Assembly (NCBI GenBank): GCA_021234155.1
Contig: JAJEKV010000079.1
Span: 2,300,789-2,364,788 of the forward strand
Direction: 5' to 3'
DNA: 64,000 nucleotides
Source: Isoetes taiwanensis
Taxonomy: Eukaryota > Streptophyta > Lycopodiopsida > Isoetales > Isoetaceae
Below are positions 45,340-56,419 of this stretch, piece after piece. Position 1 is the first letter of the stretch. Every line of letters starts with the position of its first letter. The notes beneath the pieces are model-generated. The model saw only the letters and a program-made list of their open reading frames with translations. It was not told the origin of the DNA and searched no databases. Both the position numbers and the translations under genes were made by a program.

Positions 45340-45421
45340 CGAAATCGGGTTACGCGTCGTAAGAACCCCATCTCAAGGCCACGACGACGCAGGCCATTTT
45401 GCGCAACGCCACCCGATTTCG
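45340..45421. promoter_or_regulatory. hairpin 2 between ORFa and ORFb of E2
   Basis: Arms CGAAATCGGGTTACGCGTCG (45340-45359) and the complementary stretch at 45401-45421 (GCGCAACGCCACCCGATTTC) pair with a few mismatches. It starts 195 bp after hairpin 1; the E1 pair is 200 bp apart. From 44927 to 45713 no gene is seen apart from these hairpins. Confidence 0.85.
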
Positions 45422-45713
45422 CCCAAATTTGCCCAGATTGACCAATTTTCATCCAACAAACTGTCATGTAGTGTTTCTTGCTTTGCCTTGCTTAGAATTG
45501 CACTTCATGGTAGTTCATTTGGACACCCATGGCCATAGATTTGGGGTCTTCTCTCATCAAGAACCCCTGTGCACAGAACCCGAGGCATTCCTAGACTATA
45601 AAAAGGGCCTCATTTGTCGTTTTTCCCCCATCAGAACTGCTCTCAGCCCCTTTGGCGATTTTCTAGTCCTTTGCTCATTCCCATCAACCATTTTTCATAG
45701 CCATCTTTGCTCA

Positions 45714-47404
45714 ATGGCGCCATCAAGCTTTGTTAGGGACGCTTCACATGTCACCGGCAAAAACTTGCCGGACGTCAAGCCGTTGAGCCGCTGAGGTGCA
45801 AACTGCTCCAGCAGTTCGGGACGAGCGGCTCGGACGTCAAACCGGCCGTCTCAGTTTTAGCTCATGTGAATACTTACAAATTTACATGTGAGGCGTCTCT
45901 TAGATGGTACAATGACTCCAATCACATCCGTGAATTCCCTGCTGAGCAAGCCTTTCATGTCTTTGATCATCTCTTTGATCTTCATGCCACCTTAACCAGA
46001 ACTCCTTACTACACTGACATCATCTGTCAATATGATCAGCACATTCTACCCTGGGAAGTTAGCTTGCCACCTAGGGGAGGGAAATGGGTTTCCTTAGACA
46101 CTCTTACCCAAGCCATAGGTGGGGGATCCAGGGGCAAGAGTAGGCTGTGGGATAGAACCAGAAACATGCCGGACTACATGACCTGTAAGCATCATAGGCA
46201 TAGGTACGTCTCAAACCAAGCAGCTTTAGCCTTATTCATGCAGTACAGGGCAGTCAACCAACCAGGGGAGCCGTCAATTCAACCTTTGAATTTGGCACCA
46301 CTCAACACTCGGACGGCTCAGATAGGCATTCACGAGATCGAGACTGCGGAGTATGAATATCACGGCTCCACATCAGAAACACCTGTGTTGCAGATTGAGC
46401 AGGATTATGAAGAGGAAGAGGAAGAGAACCCAAGTTGGGAAATGAGGGAGGCAAGAAGGATGGAGAAGCATTTGGCTCGGCAACAGGAGGTACTAAGGCG
46501 AGACTTCGAGCCGCCAATAGGTATCGCGGCCCTCACCCCGGTGATCATCGACGGCGAGGAGTACATATTCGCCACCGATATCCTCAACCTTCCTTATTGT
46601 CAGGAAGAGGGCCTCAGGATGGATGAGCTCCTAGGCCTAATGGCACAAGAGCAGGGCAGTGACTTCATCGACTACTCCTACCAAGAGATCCCAAGGGAAG
46701 TAGCCGAGCGACACTCCTACGCAGGGGAAACTATGTCGGACATTCAGGCGTACCAACAGATAAGGCAGATGTTCCAACAGCAGCAACCCGACATTCCAGA
46801 AGAGGAATTCCAGGAGATCCAAAGCAGGTTGTACAAGCCGGGAAGAGGCCCAAGCTCAAGCCGACCGGTGCGCTCCATGAGCGTGCGTGAAGCATCTAGC
46901 AGCATTAATCTGGAGAACGCAGCAACAATGTGGAGGGACCACGAAGATCTTACAGCAATAGATGTCTTCGGCGAGGCAGCTCGCAGGAGAGGCACGGGAG
47001 CCACAGGGCCACACAGGGGTAAATCACTCAGATACTATCTTTCGGCCCTTAGCCAAGGACAGATGATAGTCTTTCACAAGGAGTTCAGCCCAAGGGGTGA
47101 GGAATCAGTGGCGCTCCTTATAGCACTTACAGGTTTTGGGCAGCATGCCAAGATAGATTTCGGAATGGACCATGTTATACTCTTCAAGAGATCCGTAGCC
47201 CTTCATGCCCTCGACTTCGCAAGGGGCCACCTCAGGGATGCGCACTTGGCAGTAGTGGCGGCAACGGCACCAGAACTTCCGGCACCACAGATGGCAAGAG
47301 CTTTGGAGGGAGGATCGGCGGCAAGAATCCTACAGAACGTCGGCAAGGGCATAGGATTCAAGAACGTCAAGAACTTCTTCAAGTCTATGAAGCGACATCG
47401 TTGA
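45714..47404 (+). pseudogene. E2 ORFb, conserved protein of unknown function (best copy)
   Basis: A 512-codon open stretch runs to the stop at 47404. Its in-frame start at 45866 is only GTG, and coding similarity extends upstream. ATG at 45714 (MAPSSFVRDASHVTG) is the likely true start, with one frameshift near 45785. Blocks shared with E1: SLRWYNDS/FRRWYSAS, MPDYMTCKHHRHRYVS with ALALFMQYRAVN, an acidic tract (DYEEEEEENPSWE, near 46400), PVIIDGEEYIFATDILNLPY, TMSDIQAYQQIRQM, a Ser-rich hinge, and a C-terminal block (SLRYYLSALS, GFGQHAKIDFG, LFKRSVALHALDF). The basic tail ends FFKSMKRHR. I recognise no known domain. The conserved acidic tract next to a histone gene is suggestive only. Confidence 0.8.
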
Positions 47405-47629
47405 TGGGAAAACTTGTTTTGTTAATTAATTAAAGTGTATTGTAACTCTCTTTTCACTATTATCATGTAATTCATCAAATGTATTTCTATATATTAATTA
47501 ATGTCTTACCATGATCTTGACTTGTAAGTGGAATTTTCATATGATTTCTTTTGTATCTAACAATAATTCAATTTTGAGCAAGAACAATTAGTGTGTAACT
47601 TAAATAACAAGCATTGATGATTAATCCTT

Positions 47630-48405
47630 GCAGCAAGGAACGCAGGCTCAGGTTCTCAAGGCCAAGGCCGACACCGGGTAAAAGCATGTTAGGGTGTACC
47701 ACTTTTGGAACCTGCAAAAGTACATACACTAGGTACTTCAGAACTGGGTACTTTCTCATTTTTCTTTTCATTAAAAATAATACAAAAATCCAAAATAAAA
47801 GTCAAGGACATGGTAATATTCAAAGTTAAGGTAAAGATAATGCTATCGGAGACCAATATATATATAAAAAGTTCTAAAACATACCTTATATTGAGATATT
47901 ATACAGGTACCTAGTACCCAGTCCTGGCTACCTTTTTAGGTACCTTTTTGGTCACTAAATAATACTTTTTAAGGGACACCCTAACATGCTTTTACCCCAC
48001 CACCAGTGGGTACCCAGAAACCTATTTGGACGTGGTCAAGATGACAACAACGACGATATGACGTCGGAAGCAATCAACGCAAGGCTCGTCCAGATGAGGA
48101 ACCAGATGCATCAGCTGATCCACTGGGCCACCCCATTGATGAATGCGCAAGAATATGCACCTGCTCCACCACCATCTCCGCCGCTACCTCAGCAAGGCAT
48201 CGAGGAAGGTCCACAGCAGGAGGGGCAGGACAATCAAGGGAATGTCAGAGACAGGAAGAGAAAAAGGAGAAACAGAAGGAGTCCAACACCACCTAGCTCC
48301 AGCCCATCAGACACTTCAGACAATCATGACAGTTCTAGCTCAGAAAGTGAGTCCGACACTCCACAGGTAAGAAGACAGCTTCTTCTATGCAGTGTATTTC
48401 TTTGA
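47630..48405 (+). pseudogene. E2 gag, N-terminal part only, interrupted by a MITE
   Basis: AARNAGSGSQGQG (from about 47632) matches the start of E1 gag (AARGPGSGERQ). After the MITE the frame resumes (WVPRNLFGRGQDDNND, ARLVQMRNQMHQLIHW), followed by a Pro-rich stretch and a basic/Ser-rich segment (RKRKRRNRRSPTPPSSS, SSSSESESDTPQ), also as in E1. The capsid core, CCHC knuckle and protease that follow in E1 are missing; RT starts within about 100 bp. A consensus donor-like CAGGTAAGA lies at the break (48364-48372). Confidence 0.75.
47676..47997. mobile_element. 322-bp MITE in E2 gag
   Basis: Perfect 22-bp terminal inverted repeats beginning GGGTAAAAGCATG and ending CATGCTTTTACCC. CACC on both sides (47672-47675 and 47998-48001) may be a 4-bp target duplication. 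The interior is A/T-rich with additional palindromic words (AGGTAC). No coding capacity. Superfamily not assignable with confidence. Confidence 0.85.
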
Positions 48406-48465
48406 AACAGCTAAGGAAAAGTATAGAAAGAAATAAGGTGGATTACATTTTGAGATCGGAGGCAA

Positions 48466-50796
48466 TTGAGCCCAATAAGCAGGATGGGAAACGATCAAAA
48501 GGGAAAGCAGTTGCCCAAGCCAGTAGCAAGGCTTATTTCTGAATTCAAGGATGTATTTCCGGATGAAATCTGGCAGCTACCACCTTATAGGGGTGTGGAG
48601 TGTGAGATCACATTGGCACCAGATGCTAAGCCTACCAGCAAGGCGCCATACAGGATGAGCACACCGGAGTTGATTGAGCTCAAGAAGAAACTCCAGGAAT
48701 TGCTTGAACTTGGTTTTATTAGAGCAAGTGTGTCTCCTTTTGGAGCACCCATACTCTTCGTGAAGAAGAAAGATGGCAGCTTAAGAATGTGCATAGACTA
48801 TCGCCAGCTCAACAAGCAGACGATAAAGAACAAGTATGCATTGCCAAGGGCAGATGATTTAATGGACCAGCTCCAGGGAGCAAAGGTATTCTCTAAGATT
48901 GATTTGAGGTCAGGGTACCACCAAATAAGAATAAAAGAAGAGGATATCCATAAGACCGCATTCAGAACGCGGTATGGTCACTTTGAGTTTATAGTAATGC
49001 CCTTTGGATTGTCGAATGCTCCAGCAACTTTTATGCGCCTCATGAACGACGTCTTCAGGGATTTTCTAGATGAGTTTGTCATTGTCTTCTTCGACGACAT
49101 TCTAGTCTACAGCAAGTCCATTGAAGATCATAGTCAGCATTTGAGAAGGGTGTTAGAAAAGTTGAGGCGGCATCGTTTGTATGGAAAGCTCTCCAAATGC
49201 CACTTTGCTACTGAAAGAGTGGAGTACTTGGGCCATGTCATATCGGCGGAAGGGATCTCCACCGACCCCGCAAAGATCGAAGCAGTAGTAGATTGGCCAA
49301 CTCCAAAGAATGTAGCGGAAGTAAGAAGCTTTCTAGGTCTGGCAGGTTATTACAGAAAGTTCGTGAAGGACTTCGCTAAGTGGGCGTCCCCCTTGACGGA
49401 CCTCACTAAGAGTGTTAAGGTGAAAGATTGGAGAACACATTGGTTAGAAGATGTTCAAGCTTCATTTGAAAAGCTTAAGGAGGCCTTAACAACAGCACCA
49501 GTGCTAGTTCTGCCAGATCCAGACAAGGACAAGATAGTAGCAACAGATGCAAGTAAGATAGCAACAGGTGGAGTCCTTATGCAAGAAGGAAGAGTAATAG
49601 CTTATGATTCCAAGAAGTTGAACGACACCGAGCATCGCTATCCAACCCATGATCAGGAACTTCTAGCTATTGTCAAGGCTCTTCGTATTTGGAGGCATTA
49701 TTTGCTTGGGAGGAAGTTTCAGTTAGATACTGATCACCAGAGCCTCCAATACATCTTTACCCAACCACTCCTGAATCTAAGACAAAGGAGGTGGATGGAA
49801 TTCCTAGAAGAGTATGACTTTGAGATTGCTTATGAGCCAGGTAAGTTAAATGTGGTTGCGGATGCCCTTTCTAGAAGACCCCTTGAGACGAGAACACATT
49901 GTAATGCTATATCAACTCTTTCGAGTGGGTATGGCAAGAAAATTGAGGAGACTCTACCATCTGATGGTGATTTCAAGGAGGTATGGGAAAGCCTCTCTAG
50001 AGAGGCTAGAACAGATAAGGAACGAGAAGCCTTCAAGCATTATAAGAAGGAAGGCAACTTGTTGTATCATAAGCTAATTCTCCATGACACACACAACAGC
50101 CCAATAGCAGGGCATGCAGGGTTTATGAAGACCTACTTCAAGATTCGAAGTAGCTACTTCTGGCCGGGAATGAAGAAGCAGATAGCAAGATATATTCGCG
50201 AGTGTCAGTTGTGCCAGCAAACCAAAGCGGAGCAGCTTCGAATTCCAGGTGCCTTGGAACCTCTAGCAGTGCCGAATGCAAAGTGGGAAGTAGTAAGTAT
50301 GGATTTTATCACAGGACTTCCCAAGACTCTTCGAGGCAAAGATGCATTGATGATCGTAGTAGACAAATTATCTAAGATGGCACATTTTGTGCCTTGTAGA
50401 ACTACCGACACAGCATTAGATACTGCCAAGCTATTTGTGAAGGAGATTTTTAGACTCCATGGCATGCCTCGGGAGATAATATTGGATAGAGATTCCAAGT
50501 TTATGAGTGCTTTTTGGCAGGACCTCTTCAGCACCATTCAGACGAAGCTCTCCATGAGCACTGCATATCATCCCCAAACAGATGGTCAGACGGAGAGGAC
50601 GAATCGAATCATTGAAGATATGCTTAGAAGCTTTGTGTGGAATAAGCAGTCCAAGTGGGATGAGTACATCCACTTGGTGGAATTCGCCTACAACAGTGCC
50701 AAACAAGAGTCATCCCAGATGTCTCCTTTCATGGTAAATTACGGGGTACCAGTGCTTAACCCCGGACACTTGGCACAATCCCGTGTCGAAGGTTGA
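48466..50796 (+). CDS. E2 pol: reverse transcriptase, RNase H and integrase core
   Basis: A long open frame (776 codons). [49 protein letters not shown], catalytic FFDDILVYS. RNase [37 protein letters not shown]. Integrase: H-H and C-C zinc site ([17 protein letters not shown]), then the DDE core with D in [10 protein letters not shown] in LDRDSKFM and E in [13 protein letters not shown]. All catalytic residues I can locate are present. Protease and gag NC are absent upstream, and the frame breaks into the next one at about 50790, so the polyprotein is incomplete. The ATG used here is only the first in the open frame. Confidence 0.93.
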   Translation: MSPISRMGNDQKGKQLPKPVARLISEFKDVFPDEIWQLPPYRGVECEITLAPDAKPTSKAPYRMSTPELIELKKKLQELLELGFIRASVSPFGAPILFVKKKDGSLRMCIDYRQLNKQTIKNKYALPRADDLMDQLQGAKVFSKIDLRSGYHQIRIKEEDIHKTAFRTRYGHFEFIVMPFGLSNAPATFMRLMNDVFRDFLDEFVIVFFDDILVYSKSIEDHSQHLRRVLEKLRRHRLYGKLSKCHFATERVEYLGHVISAEGISTDPAKIEAVVDWPTPKNVAEVRSFLGLAGYYRKFVKDFAKWASPLTDLTKSVKVKDWRTHWLEDVQASFEKLKEALTTAPVLVLPDPDKDKIVATDASKIATGGVLMQEGRVIAYDSKKLNDTEHRYPTHDQELLAIVKALRIWRHYLLGRKFQLDTDHQSLQYIFTQPLLNLRQRRWMEFLEEYDFEIAYEPGKLNVVADALSRRPLETRTHCNAISTLSSGYGKKIEETLPSDGDFKEVWESLSREARTDKEREAFKHYKKEGNLLYHKLILHDTHNSPIAGHAGFMKTYFKIRSSYFWPGMKKQIARYIRECQLCQQTKAEQLRIPGALEPLAVPNAKWEVVSMDFITGLPKTLRGKDALMIVVDKLSKMAHFVPCRTTDTALDTAKLFVKEIFRLHGMPREIILDRDSKFMSAFWQDLFSTIQTKLSMSTAYHPQTDGQTERTNRIIEDMLRSFVWNKQSKWDEYIHLVEFAYNSAKQESSQMSPFMVNYGVPVLNPGHLAQSRVEG

Positions 50797-51325
50797 AGTG
50801 TCCCAGCAGATGCTAGGAGATATGCAGCAGTTGGTGGAAGAAGTGAGAGGTTACCTCCTAGCAGCAAGAAGCCGGCAGAAGAGTGTAGCCGACAAGCACA
50901 GGACCGTAAGGGAGTTCAAAGTAGGCGATAGCGTGTGGTTGAAGATCAAGGTCAAGCAAGCTAAGTTTCGGATTGGGAGTTGCAAGAAGCTTGCCCCTAG
51001 ATGGGCTGGTCCGTTCAAGATTTTGGAGAGAGTGGGCTCCCAAGCCTACAAGTTGGATCTCCCCGCCCATCTCAAAGTTCACAAGGTTTTCCACGTAAGT
51101 TTATTGAAAAGGCACAATCCTAATCCTGATGAAGTTTTGGATACTCCAACCTTGTTGGAAATGACGGAAGAGCAAGTGGAAATTGTGCCTGAGTTACTTC
51201 TTGATAAGTCATTCAAGAAGACTAGGAGGTCTCGCCTCCAAAGATTTGGTCAAGTGGAAGCACTTGCCCGTGGAAAGACGCGACATGGGTGCTTGAAGCG
51301 GGACTTGGAGAAGCAATACCCGTGA
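50783..51325 (+). pseudogene. E2 pol: integrase C-terminus and frameshifted chromodomain
   Basis: After a frameshift the integrase tail continues (VWLKIKVKQAKFRIGSC, WAGPFKILERVGSQAYKLD, HKVFHVSLLKRHNPNPDEV). The chromodomain follows (LLLDKSFKKTRRS) but leaves frame near 51230; LVKWKHLPVE is readable in another frame at about 51247-51280. The chromodomain of this copy is therefore broken, whereas that of E1 is intact in sequence. Confidence 0.88.
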
Positions 51326-51480
51326 GTTTATGAAGGAGTTTGATGGGCGAAGTCGCCTCCCGACTTGGTCGACCCCGACTTCGCCCGAGGAGGTTAGCTT
51401 AGTATGCTTCTTAGTTAGCCTCTAGCTCGGCGGGTGTATTCTAGTTAGTGGAATACATATGCGAATCTTGGAACATGTGG

Positions 51481-51900
51481 GCGATGATGGGATAAGCCTT
51501 TAAAAGGCGTTCCCTAGGCAACATGCACCAAGAGGTGCGCATGACCACTAGGGTCATGCGAGAGAGAGAAGGAAAGGCATGGTGCGCGATGATGGGACAT
51601 CGGTCGGATGCTCCCTATGCCACGATGTGGGGATCGCACACCTGGCCATAGGGGGGGGTCATGGTGAAGGTCAAAGTGATCATGTGCGATGATGGGATCG
51701 TGAGACGTTCCCTAGCTTAAAACCCTTGGGGCATGATGCACTAGGGGTACTTTCGGCACCGGTATCGAAAGTACAAGGTAGCACTTGATCATGGGCGATG
51801 ATGGGATCATCTTAAATGGTCCTTAAGCTCAAATCCGAAAGGGCCATGATCGAGTGCAAGGTATGGTAAGGGGGGTGGTCCCCTAAAACCACAAACTTAT
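51481..51900 (+). repeat. four degenerate repeats of about 105 bp in the E2 3' region
   Basis: GCGATGATGGGA recurs at 51481, 51586, 51686 and 51795, spaced 105, 100 and 109 bp. Each unit also carries CATG-containing words such as GGTCATG or GCATGAT. The region between pol and the polypurine tract has no gene otherwise (51326-52218). Confidence 0.8.
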
Positions 51901-52218
51901 TAATTAAACTAACGCAATGTGCTCCATGTGCAGGCAAGTGAGAAGCAGCTTCGAGGTGGGGTGCATTACGAGAAGATGGGGGAACCATAATTTAGATTAT
52001 GAACCCTAATAACTCTTATAATAATGTTTTGAATTGTTGTAAGAAGTAACCTTGTTAAGGCTATATAATTTTGTATAAGTACAAATATAGCCTAAATTTT
52101 AACATTTAACTTTAATAGGAGTTGATCGTTTAAATTAAACTTAAGTGTATGATCTTATGTGTTTTGCAGGATAGATAGGCTCGTCACCTTAGCGCAATGC
52201 TGAGGACAGCATCATCCT

Positions 52219-52231
52219 AAGGGGGGGAGAA
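52219..52231 (+). other. E2 polypurine tract
   Basis: AAGGGGGGGAGAA directly before the 3' LTR; primes plus-strand synthesis. Confidence 0.92.
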
Positions 52232-53871
52232 TGTGACGTTCCAAGGGAATATACGCCATAAATACGTATATTCCTGGACCCGTCACCATACAAGTCTACC
52301 TAGGTAGCCTTGTATGCCTTGGATAAGTGGCAAGGGGTGCATATCTAAGTTAATTGTTTAACTTAGATAACCTTAGGATAAGGCTCATTTCCACATGGCC
52401 TTATCCTATTGGGCAATAGCCACACGGCCTCATCTTAGTGGTGCCACGTGGCATCCCACGTGGACCCACACCTATATGAGCTCTAACCCTAACCCTAGAC
52501 CCTTTTCCCTGACCTAGCACCTGAGCTCTCATCCACGTGCCCGAAACCCCGTTTCGAGCACCGTTCGTCATAGTCTAGCCTGGAGCAGCAGCCCCTGGAG
52601 GGTGTGTATGATCGTAGAGAGAGCAAGCCTTCGAACCACGTCTAGGAGCATGGAGACGCCAGGGATGGGAGGAAGCGCTTCTGGAGGAGGTAGGTTGAGT
52701 AGAGTTCATGTTAGTTCATCTGGAAGTTAGCACTCCAGATGGGTTAGTGATTCGTGTCTAGAGTAGAGCCACCCTAGATCCTTTGTTGAACATCTTGAAC
52801 CCTAATAAAGGAACCCTAACTGATAGTTAGATATGTATGATTAGGTTAAGATGTTCATATGATATTGTTCATGATGATTATGTGATGATGGTTGATCATG
52901 TTGTTCCTCTTGTGTTGGGAAGGGGGGTAGAGACCTAGGGCCATATGTAGTATGCTCCTAGTGTAGATCCCTTAGTTCCTATTAATTGCGGCCTGTGCAT
53001 AGGAACCCACCGGGCTATGGAAGCTATGATGTGACTCAGCACCACACAACGGGGCTAGAGGCAAGATGGAGGGTGGATCCCTGCCGAGTAGGGGCTTCGG
53101 GGGATCCCACAGTGAGCTAGGCTTATGGTTGGTCACTTCGTGTGGGCCGAGCATGGGTCTGACACCTCCTGGGGCAATGGTGTCGCCCTGCCTCTCAAGA
53201 GTTGCAAGTGTCAGCTTGGCTCTTGTTTTGGGGCGGTTCAGTCAGGTACGAATCGTGTGTCGCCACGATTCTCTAGCCACCCGTGGAGCCTCTAGACCCC
53301 GGGAAGGGGAGATGCAACCCTTCCTACCTCGTCGGACCAGGGAGATGCAACCTGGAGTAGTCCCGATGGGTGATGCCATGGGATTGCGTATCCGGAAGGT
53401 TAGAGTCATGCCATAGCTTGATCTAGCCCATCTGCAAAGTATGCACAGGAGGGGCGGATGGAGTGGTCAACCCTAGCCATTGTCTTATGCCAGCCCCGCC
53501 ATTGTTATGATTCGGTCTGCTCTATCTTGAGGCCTATCCAGTCAGTCGACTACCTTTCGAGTCGGAGCCACGGGTAGGAGCTCTCATGTTTTATGGCATA
53601 TGATTATGTTCCTTGCATCTATGGATATGCGCTTGAGCTACCCCGCGAGGTAGCATATTGTATTGTATTGCTAGTTCTGATGTGTTATGCTTCCGCTGTG
53701 ATAGGAGCCCATAGGGGAAGGGCACGCAAGACACCTTCGTGTCCCCTTCCCGCACTACGGAGGATCCCAGAGTGCGGGATAGACAGAGGGCCTGTGCGGT
53801 TGATGAGCCGGACGGGGGATTTCCTGCCGAGTGTACGGCGGGGCGCCGTATGTTTAGCAGGGAGCGTCACA
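52232..53871 (+). repeat. E2 3' LTR
   Basis: 1,640 bp, TGTGACG to CGTCACA, followed by the TSD CTCCC. Nearly identical to the 5' LTR; most differences lie in the part equivalent to 42520-42660. Frames inside it are not genes, although a long frame runs on from it into the LINE remainder. Confidence 0.95.
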
Positions 53872-54815
53872 CTCCCTCTAGCTCTTACACACCCCCGTAT
53901 ATTCATTAAGTGGAGGCAGTCAGGCTTTACCAGGTTGGAGCATTTGTGGGATGGTGAGAGGTGGCTCTCTTGGTCCCGCTTTAAGCATAGGGTACATAAT
54001 GTTGGGGAAGGAGATAGAAAGATCTTTGGAGAACTTCGACGTACCTTGGTAGGTCTCTCAGGTAAGAATGGCCCAAGTGACCGATGGAGCTGCAAGCAGG
54101 AAGAGAAATATGTGGTCAGCACTCTCTACAACCTTCTTTGTTCGCGCCCTCTGCTAAAGGCTGCTGGCAGATTGGGCGTTGATGGCATTCAAGCTACACA
54201 ATTACTAGTCAAATCATGGTCAACTTTATGCTCAAAAAGGTTACAAGTTTTTAGATGGATAGCATTACAAGGGGGACTGAATACTATGGTAAGACTACAG
54301 CAAAAGGGGATGCTCCTAACTGATAGGTGCCCTCTTGGTTGCAACACCACAGAAACCCTCTCACACTTGTTCTTCTGTCCCGAAGTCCAGACCTTTTGGG
54401 ACAGGGTCTGTCCTCTGATTGGTGTTAGTGTGCTACAATGGCCAGGTATACTGGTGGCCACCGATGGGGAAATAATTTCAGCATCCCTTGTCAATATAGC
54501 CATGTGGACAATATGGAAGCATCGATGTGGAATTGCTCTGGGTGGGCAACAATTCTCTTTAGATAAGATGAAAAATGTCTTCAATATGGAGGTGGCCCTT
54601 ATGGCTCTATCTCATCATCGAAAATTTGGTTGCAAATACAACAAAGCTCTAGACAGGATTGGAAAAATACAAGGTTTCTACATATTCTTCAAATGTCATT
54701 GGTTATCTGAGGATGAACATGGTCTTGAGCTACAAAGGCCAAGTACTGAATGATGCTCTCTAATACTCCCATACAAGGGAAAACTGTATTTAATATATTA
54801 TATTAAAAAAAAAAG
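53872..54815 (+). pseudogene. L1-type LINE ORF2, C-terminal part and 3' end
   Basis: Continuation of the ORF2 cut at 41631. It encodes HPRIFIKWRQSGFTRLEHLW, then the zinc-binding zf-RVT region (STLCSKRLQVFRWIALQGG, DRCPLGCNTTETLSHLFFC, VQTFWDRV), ending at a stop at 54751-54753. The element ends at an A-rich tail (about 54788-54815). No matching target-site duplication was found at the truncated 5' end. Confidence 0.92.
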
Positions 54816-54819
54816 GACC

Positions 54820-55968
54820 ATTTCTTTCGTATTTTTATAGCTTTTGATGCTAGTTTGAAGGGTTTTCGCTACTGCAGACCAGTATTGGGCCTAGATGGTA
54901 CTCACCTTAAAGGAAGATACCTTGGCATTCTCGTGTCAGCGACAGCTATTGATGGTAATGATGGTTTATTTCCTGTTGCATTTGCAGTTGCACTTACAGG
55001 GAATGATGATAACTGGGTGTGGTTTATACAAAATTTAAAGAATTACTTGCATCATCATGAACAGATAACTTTCATATCTGACAGACAGAAGGGATTGGTA
55101 GAAGGTGTTCAGGTTGTGTTTGGAAATGTGCCACATGCTTATTGCATGCGCCATTTAGCTGAGAATTTTAGGAGGGTTTTTAAGAGTACACAGCTTGTTC
55201 ACATGCTATGGAATGCGGCACGGGCAAACAATATTGAGGAATATGACGCAGTCATCACAGAAATGCGTGCAGCTAATGCAGAGGCCACCACATGGATTCT
55301 TGCTGCTGCTGATCCTATCCATTGGGCCAACTCAAAATTCACAGGAAGGAGGTATGGACATCTAACTTCGAATATCGCAGAGCCTTTGAATTCTTGGTTG
55401 CGTGAGCCTAGAGAGTTGCCTATTCTAGCTATGTTGGAATTGATACGCCATAAGATGATGGCATGGTTTTTTGATCGTAGAAAAGAAGCTTTGTCTTGGC
55501 TAGAAAATGCAGGAGAGTATGCTTTGACCCCTCGTGCTGAGCTTGATGTGAAGAAATCATGCGAAAAAGGTCGTTTATACCGTGTGATTGCAGCTTCTGA
55601 TCTTGAATTTGAAGTCATGTCATCTAAAACCGAGGATTGTGAATTTGGATTTGAAGACATGTTCATGCAACAAGTGGCAGCAAGATGGAATTCCATGTGG
55701 CCATGCAGCATATGCAATACTTTATAGAAATGAACGTATACAGAACTTTGCTCATATGGCCTTTTTTGCAGTACCTACAAGGAGATTATGCATCCAGTTT
55801 TAATTCCTAGTGATGCAGGAAGTATATTGCCTCCAATGACAGGAAGACCACCAGGTCGTCCACGGACCAAGAGAATCCGCACTGAGGAAGAGGTGAAAGA
55901 AGTGCATCATTGCACTAGATGTAAGGGCACAGGACATAATTCACGAACATGTAGGGCTCTTATCTGAT
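54820..55968 (+). pseudogene. Mutator-like (MULE) transposase, 5' truncated
   Basis: The DDE transposase of a MULE: PVLGLDGTHLKGRYLG (first D), FISDRQKGLVEGVQ (second D), PHAYCMRHLAENFR and the region of the third acidic residue, in an open frame from 54855 to about 55630. A frameshift there moves the SWIM zinc finger to another frame (CSCNKWQQDGIPCGH, near 55650-55700), and a further change leads to the C-terminal AT-hook/CCHC part (GRPPGRPRTKRIR, CTRCKGTGHNSRTC), stop near 55968. The N-terminal MuDR domain is missing; the LINE A-tail ends just upstream. Confidence 0.9.
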
Positions 55969-56129
55969 GGACATGTTTAGAAGTTTCGTTCTTTTGTTTT
56001 GTTTTATATCAACATTATTCAAATTCAAATTCAGGTGCAAATTTTACTATGTTTCTCTTTTATATGAATATCTGTTGCATTTTCAGATTCAGATTCTACA
56101 GGGGAGATTATAGGGGAGTTCGTAGTTCA

Positions 56130-56415
56130 GAAAGGGCATTTCATAAATTTTGGTTTAGGTTTACGGTTTTTTGGTTTACGTTTATATGGAAAGGGCATTT
56201 CATAAATTCTGATAAAACTTAAGGGCATTTCATAAATTTTGATAAAATTTAAGGGCATTTCATAAATTCAGATAAAACATAAGAGCATCCTGTTGAACAT
56301 GAAATACAATCCTAGATACGTATACGCCCCTTAGGGGCATTTCATGAAAAAATGAAAACTTAAGGGCATATTGGAAAATAGGTGAAAACATAAGGTCATT
56401 TCATAGTTTTTCCCT
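56130..56415. repeat. minisatellite AAGGGCATTTCATAAATT
   Basis: Six or so imperfect units between the MULE transposase and the gag remnant. The repeat and its position suggest a subterminal region of the MULE, but no inverted partner upstream was identified except possible words at 36585-36655. 55969-56129 has no visible gene. Confidence 0.65.
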
Positions 56416-56419
56416 AAAT

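Larger units (their letters stand above)
41632..53871 (+). mobile_element. E2: Ty3/gypsy chromovirus-type retrotransposon with histone H3-bearing ORFa
   Basis: 5' LTR, PBS, leader, ORFa (H3), twin hairpins, ORFb, gag N-terminus, RT-RNase H-integrase, chromodomain, 3' region with 105-bp repeats, polypurine tract, 3' LTR. A perfect TSD CTCCC (41627-41631 and 53872-53876) lies in the LINE ORF2 frame. The two LTRs are nearly identical except for a patch near 42520-42660, so insertion is fairly recent. Gag capsid/nucleocapsid and protease are missing (junction near 48366-48466), so this copy is not autonomous, although RT and integrase read well. Confidence 0.95.

Noticed and set aside
47186-47300. 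ORFb C-terminus as a second histone (H2A/H4-like)
   Set aside because: The helix-like KRSVALHALDF block does not match histone-fold spacing or hallmark residues.
53593-53871. N-terminal part of the 386-codon frame as a LINE protein start
   Set aside because: These codons are E2 3' LTR sequence that happens to be open into the LINE remainder.
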